A DNA stretch of 5,542 nucleotides, from NCBI GenBank assembly GCA_003648225.1, contig QMOL01000214.1, positions 1 to 5,542 of the forward strand, given 5' to 3'. How positions within the stretch are numbered: position 1 is the stretch's first letter; the number at the start of each line of letters is the position of its first letter. Position numbers and translations under genes: made by a program. Of this stretch, positions 1 to 5,542 are shown one piece after another. The stretch is from Chlamydiota bacterium (lineage in GTDB: Bacteria; Auribacterota; UBA3054; B51-G9). Under the pieces are notes generated by a model. The model was not told where the DNA came from and made no database searches. It saw only the letters and a program-made list of their open reading frames with translations.

Positions 1-39
1 GGCGAAAAAATGTTTTGTGAAATTAAGAAATGTTTTCAT
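1..39 (-). CDS. N-terminal 13 codons of an unidentified, probably exported protein (cut by left edge)
   Basis: The minus strand opens with ATG at 39-37 and stays in frame to base 1, giving MKTFLNFTKHFFA. The gene continues beyond the window. The start is supported by an AGGAGG Shine-Dalgarno 4 nt upstream and by a full-consensus sigma-70 promoter about 75 nt upstream, which together are far stronger evidence than 13 codons alone. The lysine followed by phenylalanines and a leucine is compatible with the beginning of a signal peptide, as expected next to two exported proteins, but too little is visible to assign any function. It lies downstream of the large CotH-type gene on the same strand, 270 nt after that gene's stop, and has its own promoter, so it is probably transcribed independently. 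Confidence 0.7.
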   Translation of the reverse strand, partial: MKTFLNFTKHFFA

Positions 40-43
40 AGAA

Positions 44-50
44 CCTCCTT
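44..50 (-). promoter_or_regulatory. Strong Shine-Dalgarno sequence of the left-edge gene
   Basis: Read on the minus strand, bases 50-44 are AAGGAGG, followed by TTCT and then ATG at 39. This is an essentially perfect complement of the 16S rRNA tail with a slightly short 4-nt spacer. It fixes the start of the truncated gene. The complete gene upstream, at 4290, has no comparable sequence before its ATG. Confidence 0.75.
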
Positions 51-115
51 TATTTAAAATGTTGAAAGCACATAACCTCTCAATTAAAGGGATATAGAAG
101 AAAACAATTTTAATT

Positions 116-144
116 ATTATAATCTTTATTTATTTATTTGTCAA
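116..144 (-). promoter_or_regulatory. Full-consensus sigma-70 promoter driving the left-edge gene
   Basis: On the minus strand TTGACA occupies 144-139 and TATAAT occupies 121-116. The spacer is exactly 17 nt (138-122), made of AATA repeats. Both hexamers match the housekeeping sigma consensus at every position. A run of seven T lies just upstream of the -35 (152-146), where a UP element would sit. Transcription would begin near base 109, giving a leader of about 70 nt before the ATG at 39. I see no riboswitch fold in that leader and no clear operator palindrome over the promoter, so the site looks constitutive and strong. This is a pattern match, not a measured start. Confidence 0.75.
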
Positions 145-240
145 CAAAAAAACACTCACTTGGGTGCATGGAAATTTTCGGGATTGATCGGCAAAAGCTG
201 TCTAAAGAAATTAATCGAAATTAGATAAGTTATACTCCAT

Positions 241-319
241 ATCCGCCTGCTGTAACCGCCATCGCTGAGGGCTGAATTAATTCCACCTATGGCGGATCTT
301 CGACCGCAGTCAATGGCGG
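241..319. repeat. GC-rich island with inverted and direct repeats at the 3' end of the CotH-type gene
   Basis: A GC-rich patch stands out in otherwise AT-rich DNA. ATCCGCC at 241-247 is the reverse complement of GGCGGAT at 291-297. CCGCCAT at 256-262 is the reverse complement of ATGGCGG at 289-295, and the latter string recurs directly at 313-319. The arms compete: the 256-262 arm can pair with either ATGGCGG copy, and the 289-297 arm with either partner. The island overlaps the last codons of the large gene and supplies its C-terminal CSRRH. It is open on both strands: on plus, bases 256-345 have no stop before TAA, and on minus one frame is open from 341 to 156. This could be a dispersed repeat, a MITE-like remnant or an RNA structure; copies elsewhere in the genome would be needed to tell. 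Bases 145-240 hold nothing I can name. Confidence 0.35.
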
Positions 320-3300
320 CGGCTGCAGAAGAGGTCAGCAAATAACATTTGGAAATAAATTATAAATAATAAATTATAAATTAAGAAAGGCTCCGGGACA
401 TCCGCTTTACCCGGTGAACCATTTGTAAAATAGCTTGCCCGCCACCCATCTTTCAAGTTCCATAAATTTGTAGATTGATACGGATTTGCAATAACGAGTG
501 AGTAGCCATCGCCATCTGTTGTAGGATACCATTGGTCACTATAAGTAAACGCGAGTAAAGTTTCACCGGCAGCCCCTTTCAGTTCGATTTTTTCTCCGTT
601 ATTGGCTAATTTTCCGGCGAACTCACCGGCGATTAGAATATCGTTAGTGTTATAGATAGTCGCGAACACAGCATTGCTTTTCACAACAACTACGTAGCCT
701 TCATTTTGAAGTTCCGTAACTTTACTTCCCGCGAATGAGAAAGTTATTCCGTCAACGAAGGACACATCAGAAATATCGAGTGCAGCACCGCTGATATTTT
801 TAAGTTCTATAAATTCATAATCCGAGCCGCCTGAGGGATGGTACATTATTTCTGAAACAACAATTTGCTGAGCACCTGTAACGGAAAAAGTCGCTTCGCC
901 AAGGGGGCTTATGCTGCTTGGTCCCGGGTCGTAAACCCGTGCTTTTATTTGAGTTGTTTTAGTTAGATGAATTGGAGAAGTGTATTTTGTGCCAACAATT
1001 GCGCCTCCAAATGCTCTTGGGTCACTACCATCGGTTGTATAATAAATATCTCCTGCAAAATTAGGATTATGAAGCACTACATCAAAACCGGCGGGGATGT
1101 TTCCCCCCAGCTGATTAAACGTAGGAGCTTCAAAATTTGACCATAGATTTTCGGCAGTAAACTGCTGGAAAATATAAGAACGGCGTTGAGGAATCCAAAC
1201 ATCTTTTGTTCTTTCGTTAAGCGCGCCTCCGAAATAAGAATCATACATCACTCTCATTTTAACGGCGAGTTTTTCCCATCCTTCAGTAAGTTTTGCTTCT
1301 GTCATAACGCCGTTATTAAAAAAGTGTTTTTGAATTCTGTCGGCAAAAAGCAATCTGAATTCAGGACTCGCTTTTAAACTGCGATAAACTTGCGCAACGG
1401 GGCAATTCTCGCCATTCAAACCGTATCCTCCGTCAGGCCGCCATGGAGGATATTCATTAAAGTTATCCGTATCGATTGGAGTTGCAAAGCAGCCTTCGCC
1501 ATCCCAAACGAAAAATCTAAAGACTCCGTTTTCTGAACGTTCACGCGCGGCGAACCAGTTATTATTCGGCCAATCCCAATTTCCGCTATAAGTTTCGAGC
1601 ATAATATAATCCGCGAAATTAGTAACATCGATTTGCCTCATTGCATCGGCATAATTTGCTAATACACTTAAATCGGTAGTATTAATGAACTCCAGAAATT
1701 TGTCCCACTCGACAGTATCCCCTTCAACTACTTCATCATGTCCGATCATGTACCAATTTTGATTAATTATATCCCAGTCTTTGTTACTGTTATACGCTTC
1801 CTGAAAAAATCTTTCATCATATCGCTGAACAAGATTATAATAAGCTTTTCTTTCTCCGTTAACGTAAAGCCAGGTTAAGAATCCTTTACTGCCCTGCTGT
1901 CCCATTTCAATAACGGTTCTTCTCGCGAGTTCGTCATTAATGAACGGATTTTTCCAGTCGTTTTTACCTGCACGGAGACGAATGCTGTCAAACTTTGTTA
2001 CATCGAAATCAGGAATCAGAGGAAATTTTAAAGTGCTTTCACCATAATCACTTCGGAAAAAGAAATTAAATTGCGGCTTGTTAATGTATGTCCATTCATC
2101 CCATCTACCGGACATATCCTGAAGTTGATACTGATGTCGTCCCGCACCGGCGAGTCTCAAACCGCAATCGATTTGTTTAGTTGTTCCGGCATTATAATTG
2201 ATAAATTCAACTGAAACAGGCCGTTCATAAGGTCTGCCACGTCTCATAGGAATATTAAAATCATCAACAGTTTTTGCGTACCAGAGATTATATTTTCCGG
2301 TCCATTCGCCGCCAACAATTGACGTAACGCCGTTCGGTTTAAATATTGATTTTTCGGTATCACCGACGATTGAAACAACTTGAACATCTTTTACAAAGTC
2401 ATACGCGTATAAAATAAAAGTTCGTGTAGCTGTTTTTGAAGGAATACAATTTTGTTTAAATGCTCGAGCGCGCAAAACGGTTGTGATATTGAAAGGCAAT
2501 GGCGTGGAATACAAGGTACTGTTTTCCGTCGGCTCGCTGCCGTTAGTTGTATATCTTATTTCCGCGTTTTGTGTTGCGGAAGTTATAGTTACAGTAATAT
2601 CCTGCGAATAGAAGCCGGGATCTTTATCTATCATCGGAATCGAAACTACTTCATTGAAAGTTTTATTATCATTTTGTTTTCCCGGTGTTGAGATTGAATA
2701 ATACAAATATGAATTACTCGCCTGATTCCAGCCGTAAGAATGGAAAAAGTCTTGTGAAGGGTATTCAGGAGAAAAGCCGCTCACAAAATTTCTTGGTGAA
2801 GAATTGTCGTATAAGCCGAGAAATTCACCTTCTTTAGAAAGTTTAAAATTTGTCTGTAAATGATTATACGGTGATTCTTTTACAGAAGTCCCGCTGCAAA
2901 GAATTACAAGATATTTTCCGGCAGCGATAGACACATCAGGAAAAATCCATTTATCAGGTTTCGAATTGTTATCTGTTAATGACCATCCGTTCAGATAAAC
3001 TGTAGTTGTGCCATTGTTGTAAAGTTCTATCCAGTCGAGGAAATCATCATCAAATTCATCATCTGAAACCGGGTTTTCTTTCGGTTCTGTTCTGCCGATA
3101 AAATAACTCCAGATATTCGTATAATAAACAAGATTTTCCGAAGCGCCGGCAATTGCCAAATCACCTTTTATTGTCAAATCAGTACTGCCGAAATTATAAT
3201 TATGAGTTTGAATTGCAAAAATATTTGCTCCGCTAATTAAATATTGTCCGGCATCAGGTAAATTAATTATTTCCGGAGTTCCCGCTTCGTGTAAAGTGTC

Positions 3301-4290
3301 TGCCGGGCGGTTATGCGCGGTTTCATCGCCAGCTGAGCCTATATTTCTTCGCGCGATCTCATGACCGTTCAAGTAAGCGATAAACGCGTCATCATAATCG
3401 ACTGTGAGAGTTAATGCGGCATTTGTCGGAGTTGCGGTAAATGTTTGCCTGATGTAAAGCGACCAGGCAACATTTTGAATATTAACAATTGTCGCGTCAT
3501 CACCGTCGCCATAACCGAGTCCGCCCTGACCTTTGCTCCACAAGCTATCGTCAAAGTCCGCGAAGCGCCAAGCCGTTGCGACAAAATTTGTTTCTTCGTT
3601 ATTGAGGCGCGGGTCAACAAGTCCGCCTGACGGTTCAGAATATCCAACGAAATATTTCCAAATACCGGAATGGTTAACAATTTGTATTTCGGGAGAGGAA
3701 ACGATATAAAGGTCAGGTGAGACTACCATACCCGGATTATTGATATTATTATTATGAACCTGAACGGCAATAACATTTGTCCCTTCAACAAGATAATCGG
3801 AAGCATTTGGAGAATAGCAGTCTTTTTTAGCATCTGCCATGACACCGTTATAAGATACTTGGTCATGAAATCCGAAGCCGTTTTTAGGTCCCATATTTCT
3901 TCTTCCAATTTCTTTGCCGTTCACAAACGCGATGAACCCGTCATCATAATCAATATGCAAATGGAGGTCGCCGGTTTTTGCCGCGTCAGCTGCGGAAACA
4001 ATAAATTTCTGCCGAATGTAATACGTGAGAGCTTTGCCTTGAATATTAACCACCGTTACGAGGCCGCCGACTCCGAAACCGATTGGACACGCGCCGCTTC
4101 TCCATGATGAATCATCAAAACCAACATTTGTCCATGGAACACCTGACCCCACGGTAGGATATTCTGAATCAGCATAGTTCAGATTTCTGTCTGACGTAGC
4201 GGCAGCGATTTCGTTAATGATAACCGCGGAAAAGCACTGTGTACAAATAGCCAAAGTAGCAATTAATATTTTAGAGTTTAATCTTTTCAT
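310..4290 (-). CDS. Secreted CotH kinase-like protein with two lamin-tail domains and a PEP-CTERM-type anchor
   Basis: Complete gene of 1326 residues. The start ATG at 4290-4288 follows an in-frame TAA four codons earlier and opens a signal peptide (residues 1 to about 22, basic MKRLNSK then hydrophobic). I see no Shine-Dalgarno sequence. Domain order: lamin-tail-like first strand VIINEIAAA (23-31); two homologous beta-sandwich-like modules (about 46-197 and 207-381); lamin-tail domain (about 411-540, DWIELYNNG at 419-427); chitobiase/hexosaminidase C-terminal-like domain (about 551-627, IRYTTNGSEP); CotH kinase-like domain (about 634-1010); second chitobiase-like domain (about 1055-1137, IYYTTDGSDP); second lamin-tail domain (about 1142-1296, VVSEIMYHP). 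The tail is VPEP (1298-1301), hydrophobic residues 1302-1321 and terminal SRRH, the layout of PEP-CTERM proteins cut by exosortases. CotH hallmarks are GLRLAGAGRH (710-719), FFFRSDYGE (743-751), LRAGKNDW (772-779), NWD at 904-906 with N911, and WDGE at 929-932; in spore-coat CotH the equivalent aspartates are catalytic or metal-binding. The final WDxD is WDxE here. Kinase activity and substrate are inferred. A structural surface protein is the main alternative. Confidence 0.88.
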   Translation of the reverse strand: MKRLNSKILIATLAICTQCFSAVIINEIAAATSDRNLNYADSEYPTVGSGVPWTNVGFDDSSWRSGACPIGFGVGGLVTVVNIQGKALTYYIRQKFIVSAADAAKTGDLHLHIDYDDGFIAFVNGKEIGRRNMGPKNGFGFHDQVSYNGVMADAKKDCYSPNASDYLVEGTNVIAVQVHNNNINNPGMVVSPDLYIVSSPEIQIVNHSGIWKYFVGYSEPSGGLVDPRLNNEETNFVATAWRFADFDDSLWSKGQGGLGYGDGDDATIVNIQNVAWSLYIRQTFTATPTNAALTLTVDYDDAFIAYLNGHEIARRNIGSAGDETAHNRPADTLHEAGTPEIINLPDAGQYLISGANIFAIQTHNYNFGSTDLTIKGDLAIAGASENLVYYTNIWSYFIGRTEPKENPVSDDEFDDDFLDWIELYNNGTTTVYLNGWSLTDNNSKPDKWIFPDVSIAAGKYLVILCSGTSVKESPYNHLQTNFKLSKEGEFLGLYDNSSPRNFVSGFSPEYPSQDFFHSYGWNQASNSYLYYSISTPGKQNDNKTFNEVVSIPMIDKDPGFYSQDITVTITSATQNAEIRYTTNGSEPTENSTLYSTPLPFNITTVLRARAFKQNCIPSKTATRTFILYAYDFVKDVQVVSIVGDTEKSIFKPNGVTSIVGGEWTGKYNLWYAKTVDDFNIPMRRGRPYERPVSVEFINYNAGTTKQIDCGLRLAGAGRHQYQLQDMSGRWDEWTYINKPQFNFFFRSDYGESTLKFPLIPDFDVTKFDSIRLRAGKNDWKNPFINDELARRTVIEMGQQGSKGFLTWLYVNGERKAYYNLVQRYDERFFQEAYNSNKDWDIINQNWYMIGHDEVVEGDTVEWDKFLEFINTTDLSVLANYADAMRQIDVTNFADYIMLETYSGNWDWPNNNWFAARERSENGVFRFFVWDGEGCFATPIDTDNFNEYPPWRPDGGYGLNGENCPVAQVYRSLKASPEFRLLFADRIQKHFFNNGVMTEAKLTEGWEKLAVKMRVMYDSYFGGALNERTKDVWIPQRRSYIFQQFTAENLWSNFEAPTFNQLGGNIPAGFDVVLHNPNFAGDIYYTTDGSDPRAFGGAIVGTKYTSPIHLTKTTQIKARVYDPGPSSISPLGEATFSVTGAQQIVVSEIMYHPSGGSDYEFIELKNISGAALDISDVSFVDGITFSFAGSKVTELQNEGYVVVVKSNAVFATIYNTNDILIAGEFAGKLANNGEKIELKGAAGETLLAFTYSDQWYPTTDGDGYSLVIANPYQSTNLWNLKDGWRASYFTNGSPGKADVPEPFLIYNLLFIIYFQMLFADLFCSRRH
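357..381. repeat. 14-bp-period AT repeat encoding the PEP-CTERM membrane segment
   Basis: The 11-mer AAATTATAAAT occurs at 357-367 and again at 371-381, a period of 14 bp. Because 14 is not a multiple of three, the copies are read in different frames, giving IYNLLFIIY after the PEP motif of the large protein. The block from about 341 to 388 is nearly all A and T and sits between the GC-containing coding DNA upstream and the GC-rich island downstream, so it looks like a distinct segment joined to the gene. Confidence 0.6.
3148..4155 (-). repeat. Internal duplication: two homologous modules at the N-terminus of the CotH-type protein
   Basis: Residues about 46-197 and 207-381 align through several shared blocks: FDDSSW against FDDSLW; VVNIQGKALTYYIRQKF against IVNIQNVAWSLYIRQTF; IDYDDGFIAFVNGKEIGRRN against VDYDDAFIAYLNGHEIARRN; and TNVIAVQVHNNN against ANIFAIQTHNYN. 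The similarity also shows in the DNA, for example around 3889-3956 and 3340-3406. The pattern of an aromatic core strand, an acidic YDD turn and an xNG loop suggests a galactose-binding-like jelly roll. This fold assignment is an inference from pattern, not a profile match. Binding of a surface glycan would be a reasonable role. Confidence 0.7.
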
Positions 4291-4491
4291 AACAATTTTT
4301 TAATACAAATCTTTTATTTTAATTTTTTTATTTTATTTATCCTATGGCAGACTTTAATCGTGGGGTATAATAATCTATGCCAAGCCAGCCGTTTCAACTG
4401 TTTTGTCAATTGGTTTTTATTTCTTTATTATTCTGTTAATAATTAATAAATAGTGAAGTAAAAATCAGAAAAATAGTTAAAATCCCCTTTT
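4291..4491. other. AT-rich intergenic region between the two exported-protein genes
   Basis: This 201-nt stretch separates the stop of the modular-protein gene from the start of the CotH-type gene. The 55 nt before the CotH ATG are almost pure A and T on the transcribed side and contain no Shine-Dalgarno. A weak promoter candidate and a micro-ORF are listed separately. I find no GC-rich hairpin followed by T residues that would serve as a terminator for the upstream gene, so some read-through into the CotH-type gene is possible. Confidence 0.6.
4367..4397 (-). promoter_or_regulatory. Weak candidate promoter of the CotH-type gene
   Basis: On the minus strand TTGAAA at 4397-4392 and TATTAT at 4372-4367 each differ from consensus by one base, but the spacer is 19 nt, longer than the ideal 17. 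Initiation would fall near 4360, giving a leader of about 70 nt. A perfect TTGACA at 4409-4404 has no -10 at usable spacing. The call is tentative because the region is AT-rich and chance matches are likely. Confidence 0.3.
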
Positions 4492-4495
4492 TCAT
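4436..4495 (-). CDS. 19-codon signal-peptide-like micro-ORF, doubtful
   Basis: An ATG at 4495-4493 overlaps the TGA stop of the upstream gene (ATGA) and opens MKKGILTIFLIFTSLFINY before TAA at 4438-4436. Two lysines followed by a hydrophobic run are the signature of a signal peptide or a small membrane peptide. The ATGA overlap would permit translational coupling. Against it, there is no Shine-Dalgarno, the DNA is low-complexity AT in which hydrophobic codons are expected by chance, and reading past the stop shows no continued coding. It could be the dead start of a lost secreted gene, a real micropeptide, or noise. Confidence 0.2.
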   Translation of the reverse strand: MKKGILTIFLIFTSLFINY

Positions 4496-5542
4496 AAAGT
4501 ATTAATTTTTCTAAAATTAATAATTAAGAAGTAAGAAATTATGAATAATAAGTAGTAAGGCTCCGGTACGACATTAATCATTACACTCTGCAGATTACCG
4601 CCCCAGCCGTCGTACCGATCGCAATCGCCAATTCTCAGAAAAAACAAATTATTTTTATCAGAACAAAACTTGTGTGTACCGGCTACGGCACCATCCCCGC
4701 TTGCGATACCCGTATATGGATCGAATGAGAGGACAGATAAGCCCTGATGATTGTTTCCCGCGTTAAATAATGTTACCCAATCGGTATCATTGCTTGAGCC
4801 CTCAACGAGGAATTCGTTATAAATTGAGATTTCCAAATTTGCGGCGGCGGCGAAATTCATCCGATAAGTAAATTTGCTGCTCATATCAGCAAAGCGAAAA
4901 CCGTTACCTTCAAAAATCGTTCCATTGTTGTACCAAAGGTACAGCAATTCTGTTTCTGTGCATGGTTCAACGAGCGTGTTTGTTGCGGTAACGGGGTGTG
5001 GGCTTATCCAGAAATCCATTGGGTTACTTCCCCAACCGTCATCGGGGTTGCTATCGCCTAGCCGTACATAAATTAAATTATCGTCCGTTTTTGCGAGGAC
5101 ACTTTTAAGTGGTAATTGTAAAAACACAATATTGCGTGAGCCTGGATTATTGCTTACAACAAGGTCGATAGTTGTAAAATTATTATTTGTCGATATTTCA
5201 AGCAGATATTCATTCGCAATTCGTGTGTGCAGCCAGCACTCATCATTATCATCCGGCAAATCAAATTTATAAATTATTTTTTGATGACCATCGGCAAATC
5301 GACCTGTGTTATTAGCAGAGTCGCTTGTCTGATCTTTTCTATAAAGCCATTGCTGGTCGCCGTTTCCGCCATAACCTCTCGGTTCACGCCCGCCGGCATA
5401 AAAATAAGGGTAACATTTTGTCGTTATAAGCGCGTTCCACACTCGCGCGCCAAAGCCGTTATTTTCCGAAGCGTCACCTATTCTGACGTAAAGATAATCT
5501 GTAGGCATAAGTGATGAAACGTCAAAGAAATACGGAGCTTCA
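4492..5542 (-). CDS. Exported protein of tandem ~140-residue modules with PEP-CTERM-type tail (5' end beyond right edge)
   Basis: The minus-strand frame is open from 5541 to the TGA at 4494-4492, giving 349 visible residues; the start lies outside the window. The first in-frame ATG, at 5508, falls inside a repeat unit and is not the true start. Numbering from that methionine, a closing motif occurs three times: YVRIGDASENNGFG (7-20), YVRLGDSNPDDGWG (147-160) and FLRIGDCDRYDGWG (290-303), at spacings of 140 and 143. A second shared block is RFADG...ANEYLLEIS (70-106) and RFADM...YNEFLVEGS (205-238). These mark at least two full modules and part of a third, probably beta-sandwiches whose acidic loops could bind calcium; that is inference. 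The C-terminus is VVPEP (313-317), a hydrophobic stretch and RK near the end, a PEP-CTERM-type sorting and anchoring signal like that of the next gene. I do not recognise a named family for the modules. A surface or matrix structural role is most likely. Confidence 0.8.
   Translation of the reverse strand, partial: EAPYFFDVSSLMPTDYLYVRIGDASENNGFGARVWNALITTKCYPYFYAGGREPRGYGGNGDQQWLYRKDQTSDSANNTGRFADGHQKIIYKFDLPDDNDECWLHTRIANEYLLEISTNNNFTTIDLVVSNNPGSRNIVFLQLPLKSVLAKTDDNLIYVRLGDSNPDDGWGSNPMDFWISPHPVTATNTLVEPCTETELLYLWYNNGTIFEGNGFRFADMSSKFTYRMNFAAAANLEISIYNEFLVEGSSNDTDWVTLFNAGNNHQGLSVLSFDPYTGIASGDGAVAGTHKFCSDKNNLFFLRIGDCDRYDGWGGNLQSVMINVVPEPYYLLFIISYFLIINFRKINTL

Noticed and set aside
146..167. 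Possible rho-independent terminator of the CotH-type gene (CACCC/GAGTG hairpin followed by seven T on the minus strand)
   Set aside because: The stem is at most five pairs with a C-A mismatch on the transcribed strand, too weak for a reliable terminator; the T run fits better as the upstream flank of the consensus promoter.
156..341. Minus-strand open frame of 61 codons overlapping the 3' end of the CotH-type gene
   Set aside because: It starts at TTG (341-339) without a Shine-Dalgarno, overlaps real coding sequence by 32 nt, and gives no recognisable protein. Part of it is explained by the GC-rich island having no stops.
3754..4107. Plus-strand open frame of 117 codons, and a smaller one at 2452-2691
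   Set aside because: Both lie antisense within the well-supported CotH-type coding sequence, whose protein makes continuous domain sense there; they carry no known motif.
4375..4395. TGGC...TTGGCA on the minus strand as a sigma-54 promoter
   Set aside because: The GG to GC spacing is wrong and there is no TTGC element.
4404..4409. Perfect TTGACA on the minus strand upstream of the CotH-type gene
   Set aside because: At 16-18 nt downstream the sequence is TGGCTTG-like, with no -10 hexamer, so it is not paired into a promoter.
5227..5514. Plus-strand open frame of 95 codons opposite the modular-protein gene
   Set aside because: It is antisense to repeat modules that are clearly real in the other strand and has no start signal or recognisable content.
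1..5542. CRISPR arrays, tRNA or rRNA genes, transposases, phage or defence genes
   Set aside because: None was seen: no regularly spaced repeats, no cloverleaf or rRNA-like stretch noticed, and no coding region with such motifs. The region is one of surface-protein genes.

Overview
The window looks like a piece of an uncultured bacterium of the PVC superphylum (Kiritimatiellota, Lentisphaerota or a related Verrucomicrobiota lineage). This rests on protein architecture, not on a marker gene. There is a very large secreted CotH-kinase/lamin-tail protein, a neighbour built of tandem beta-sandwich-like modules, and both end in a VPEP-hydrophobic-basic PEP-CTERM-type sorting tail. The DNA is AT-rich between genes. 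The phylum call is an inference.

All three genes I support lie on the minus strand, so transcription runs from right to left. (1) 4492-5542 is the 3' part of a gene that continues past the right edge. It encodes tandem modules of about 140 residues, each closing with an R-[IL]-G-D...G-[WF]-G motif, and then a PEP-CTERM tail. (2) 4291-4491 is AT-rich intergenic DNA with a weak candidate promoter and a 19-codon signal-peptide-like micro-ORF whose ATG overlaps the upstream stop. (3) 310-4290 is complete and encodes 1326 residues: signal peptide, two homologous beta-sandwich-like modules, lamin-tail domain, chitobiase-C-terminal-like domain, CotH kinase-like domain, second chitobiase-like domain, second lamin-tail domain, PEP-CTERM tail. 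(4) 40-309 is intergenic, with a GC-rich island carrying inverted repeats and then a fully consensus sigma-70 promoter (TTGACA, 17 nt, TATAAT). (5) 1-39 is the first 13 codons of a third gene behind a near-perfect Shine-Dalgarno sequence.

The two well-covered proteins appear to be exported and handed to an exosortase-like system at the envelope; no exosortase gene is visible here. The large protein combines adhesive or carbohydrate-binding-like modules with an atypical kinase fold, so it may modify or organise surface material, but its substrate cannot be read from the sequence.

The most interesting points are: the PEP-CTERM anchors being encoded by low-complexity AT DNA abutting the same 10-bp string in both genes; the first lamin-tail domain apparently split by two inserted modules; the GC-rich inverted-repeat island that supplies the last residues of the large protein; and the contrast between the perfect promoter and ribosome binding site of the left-edge gene and the Shine-Dalgarno-less start of the large one.
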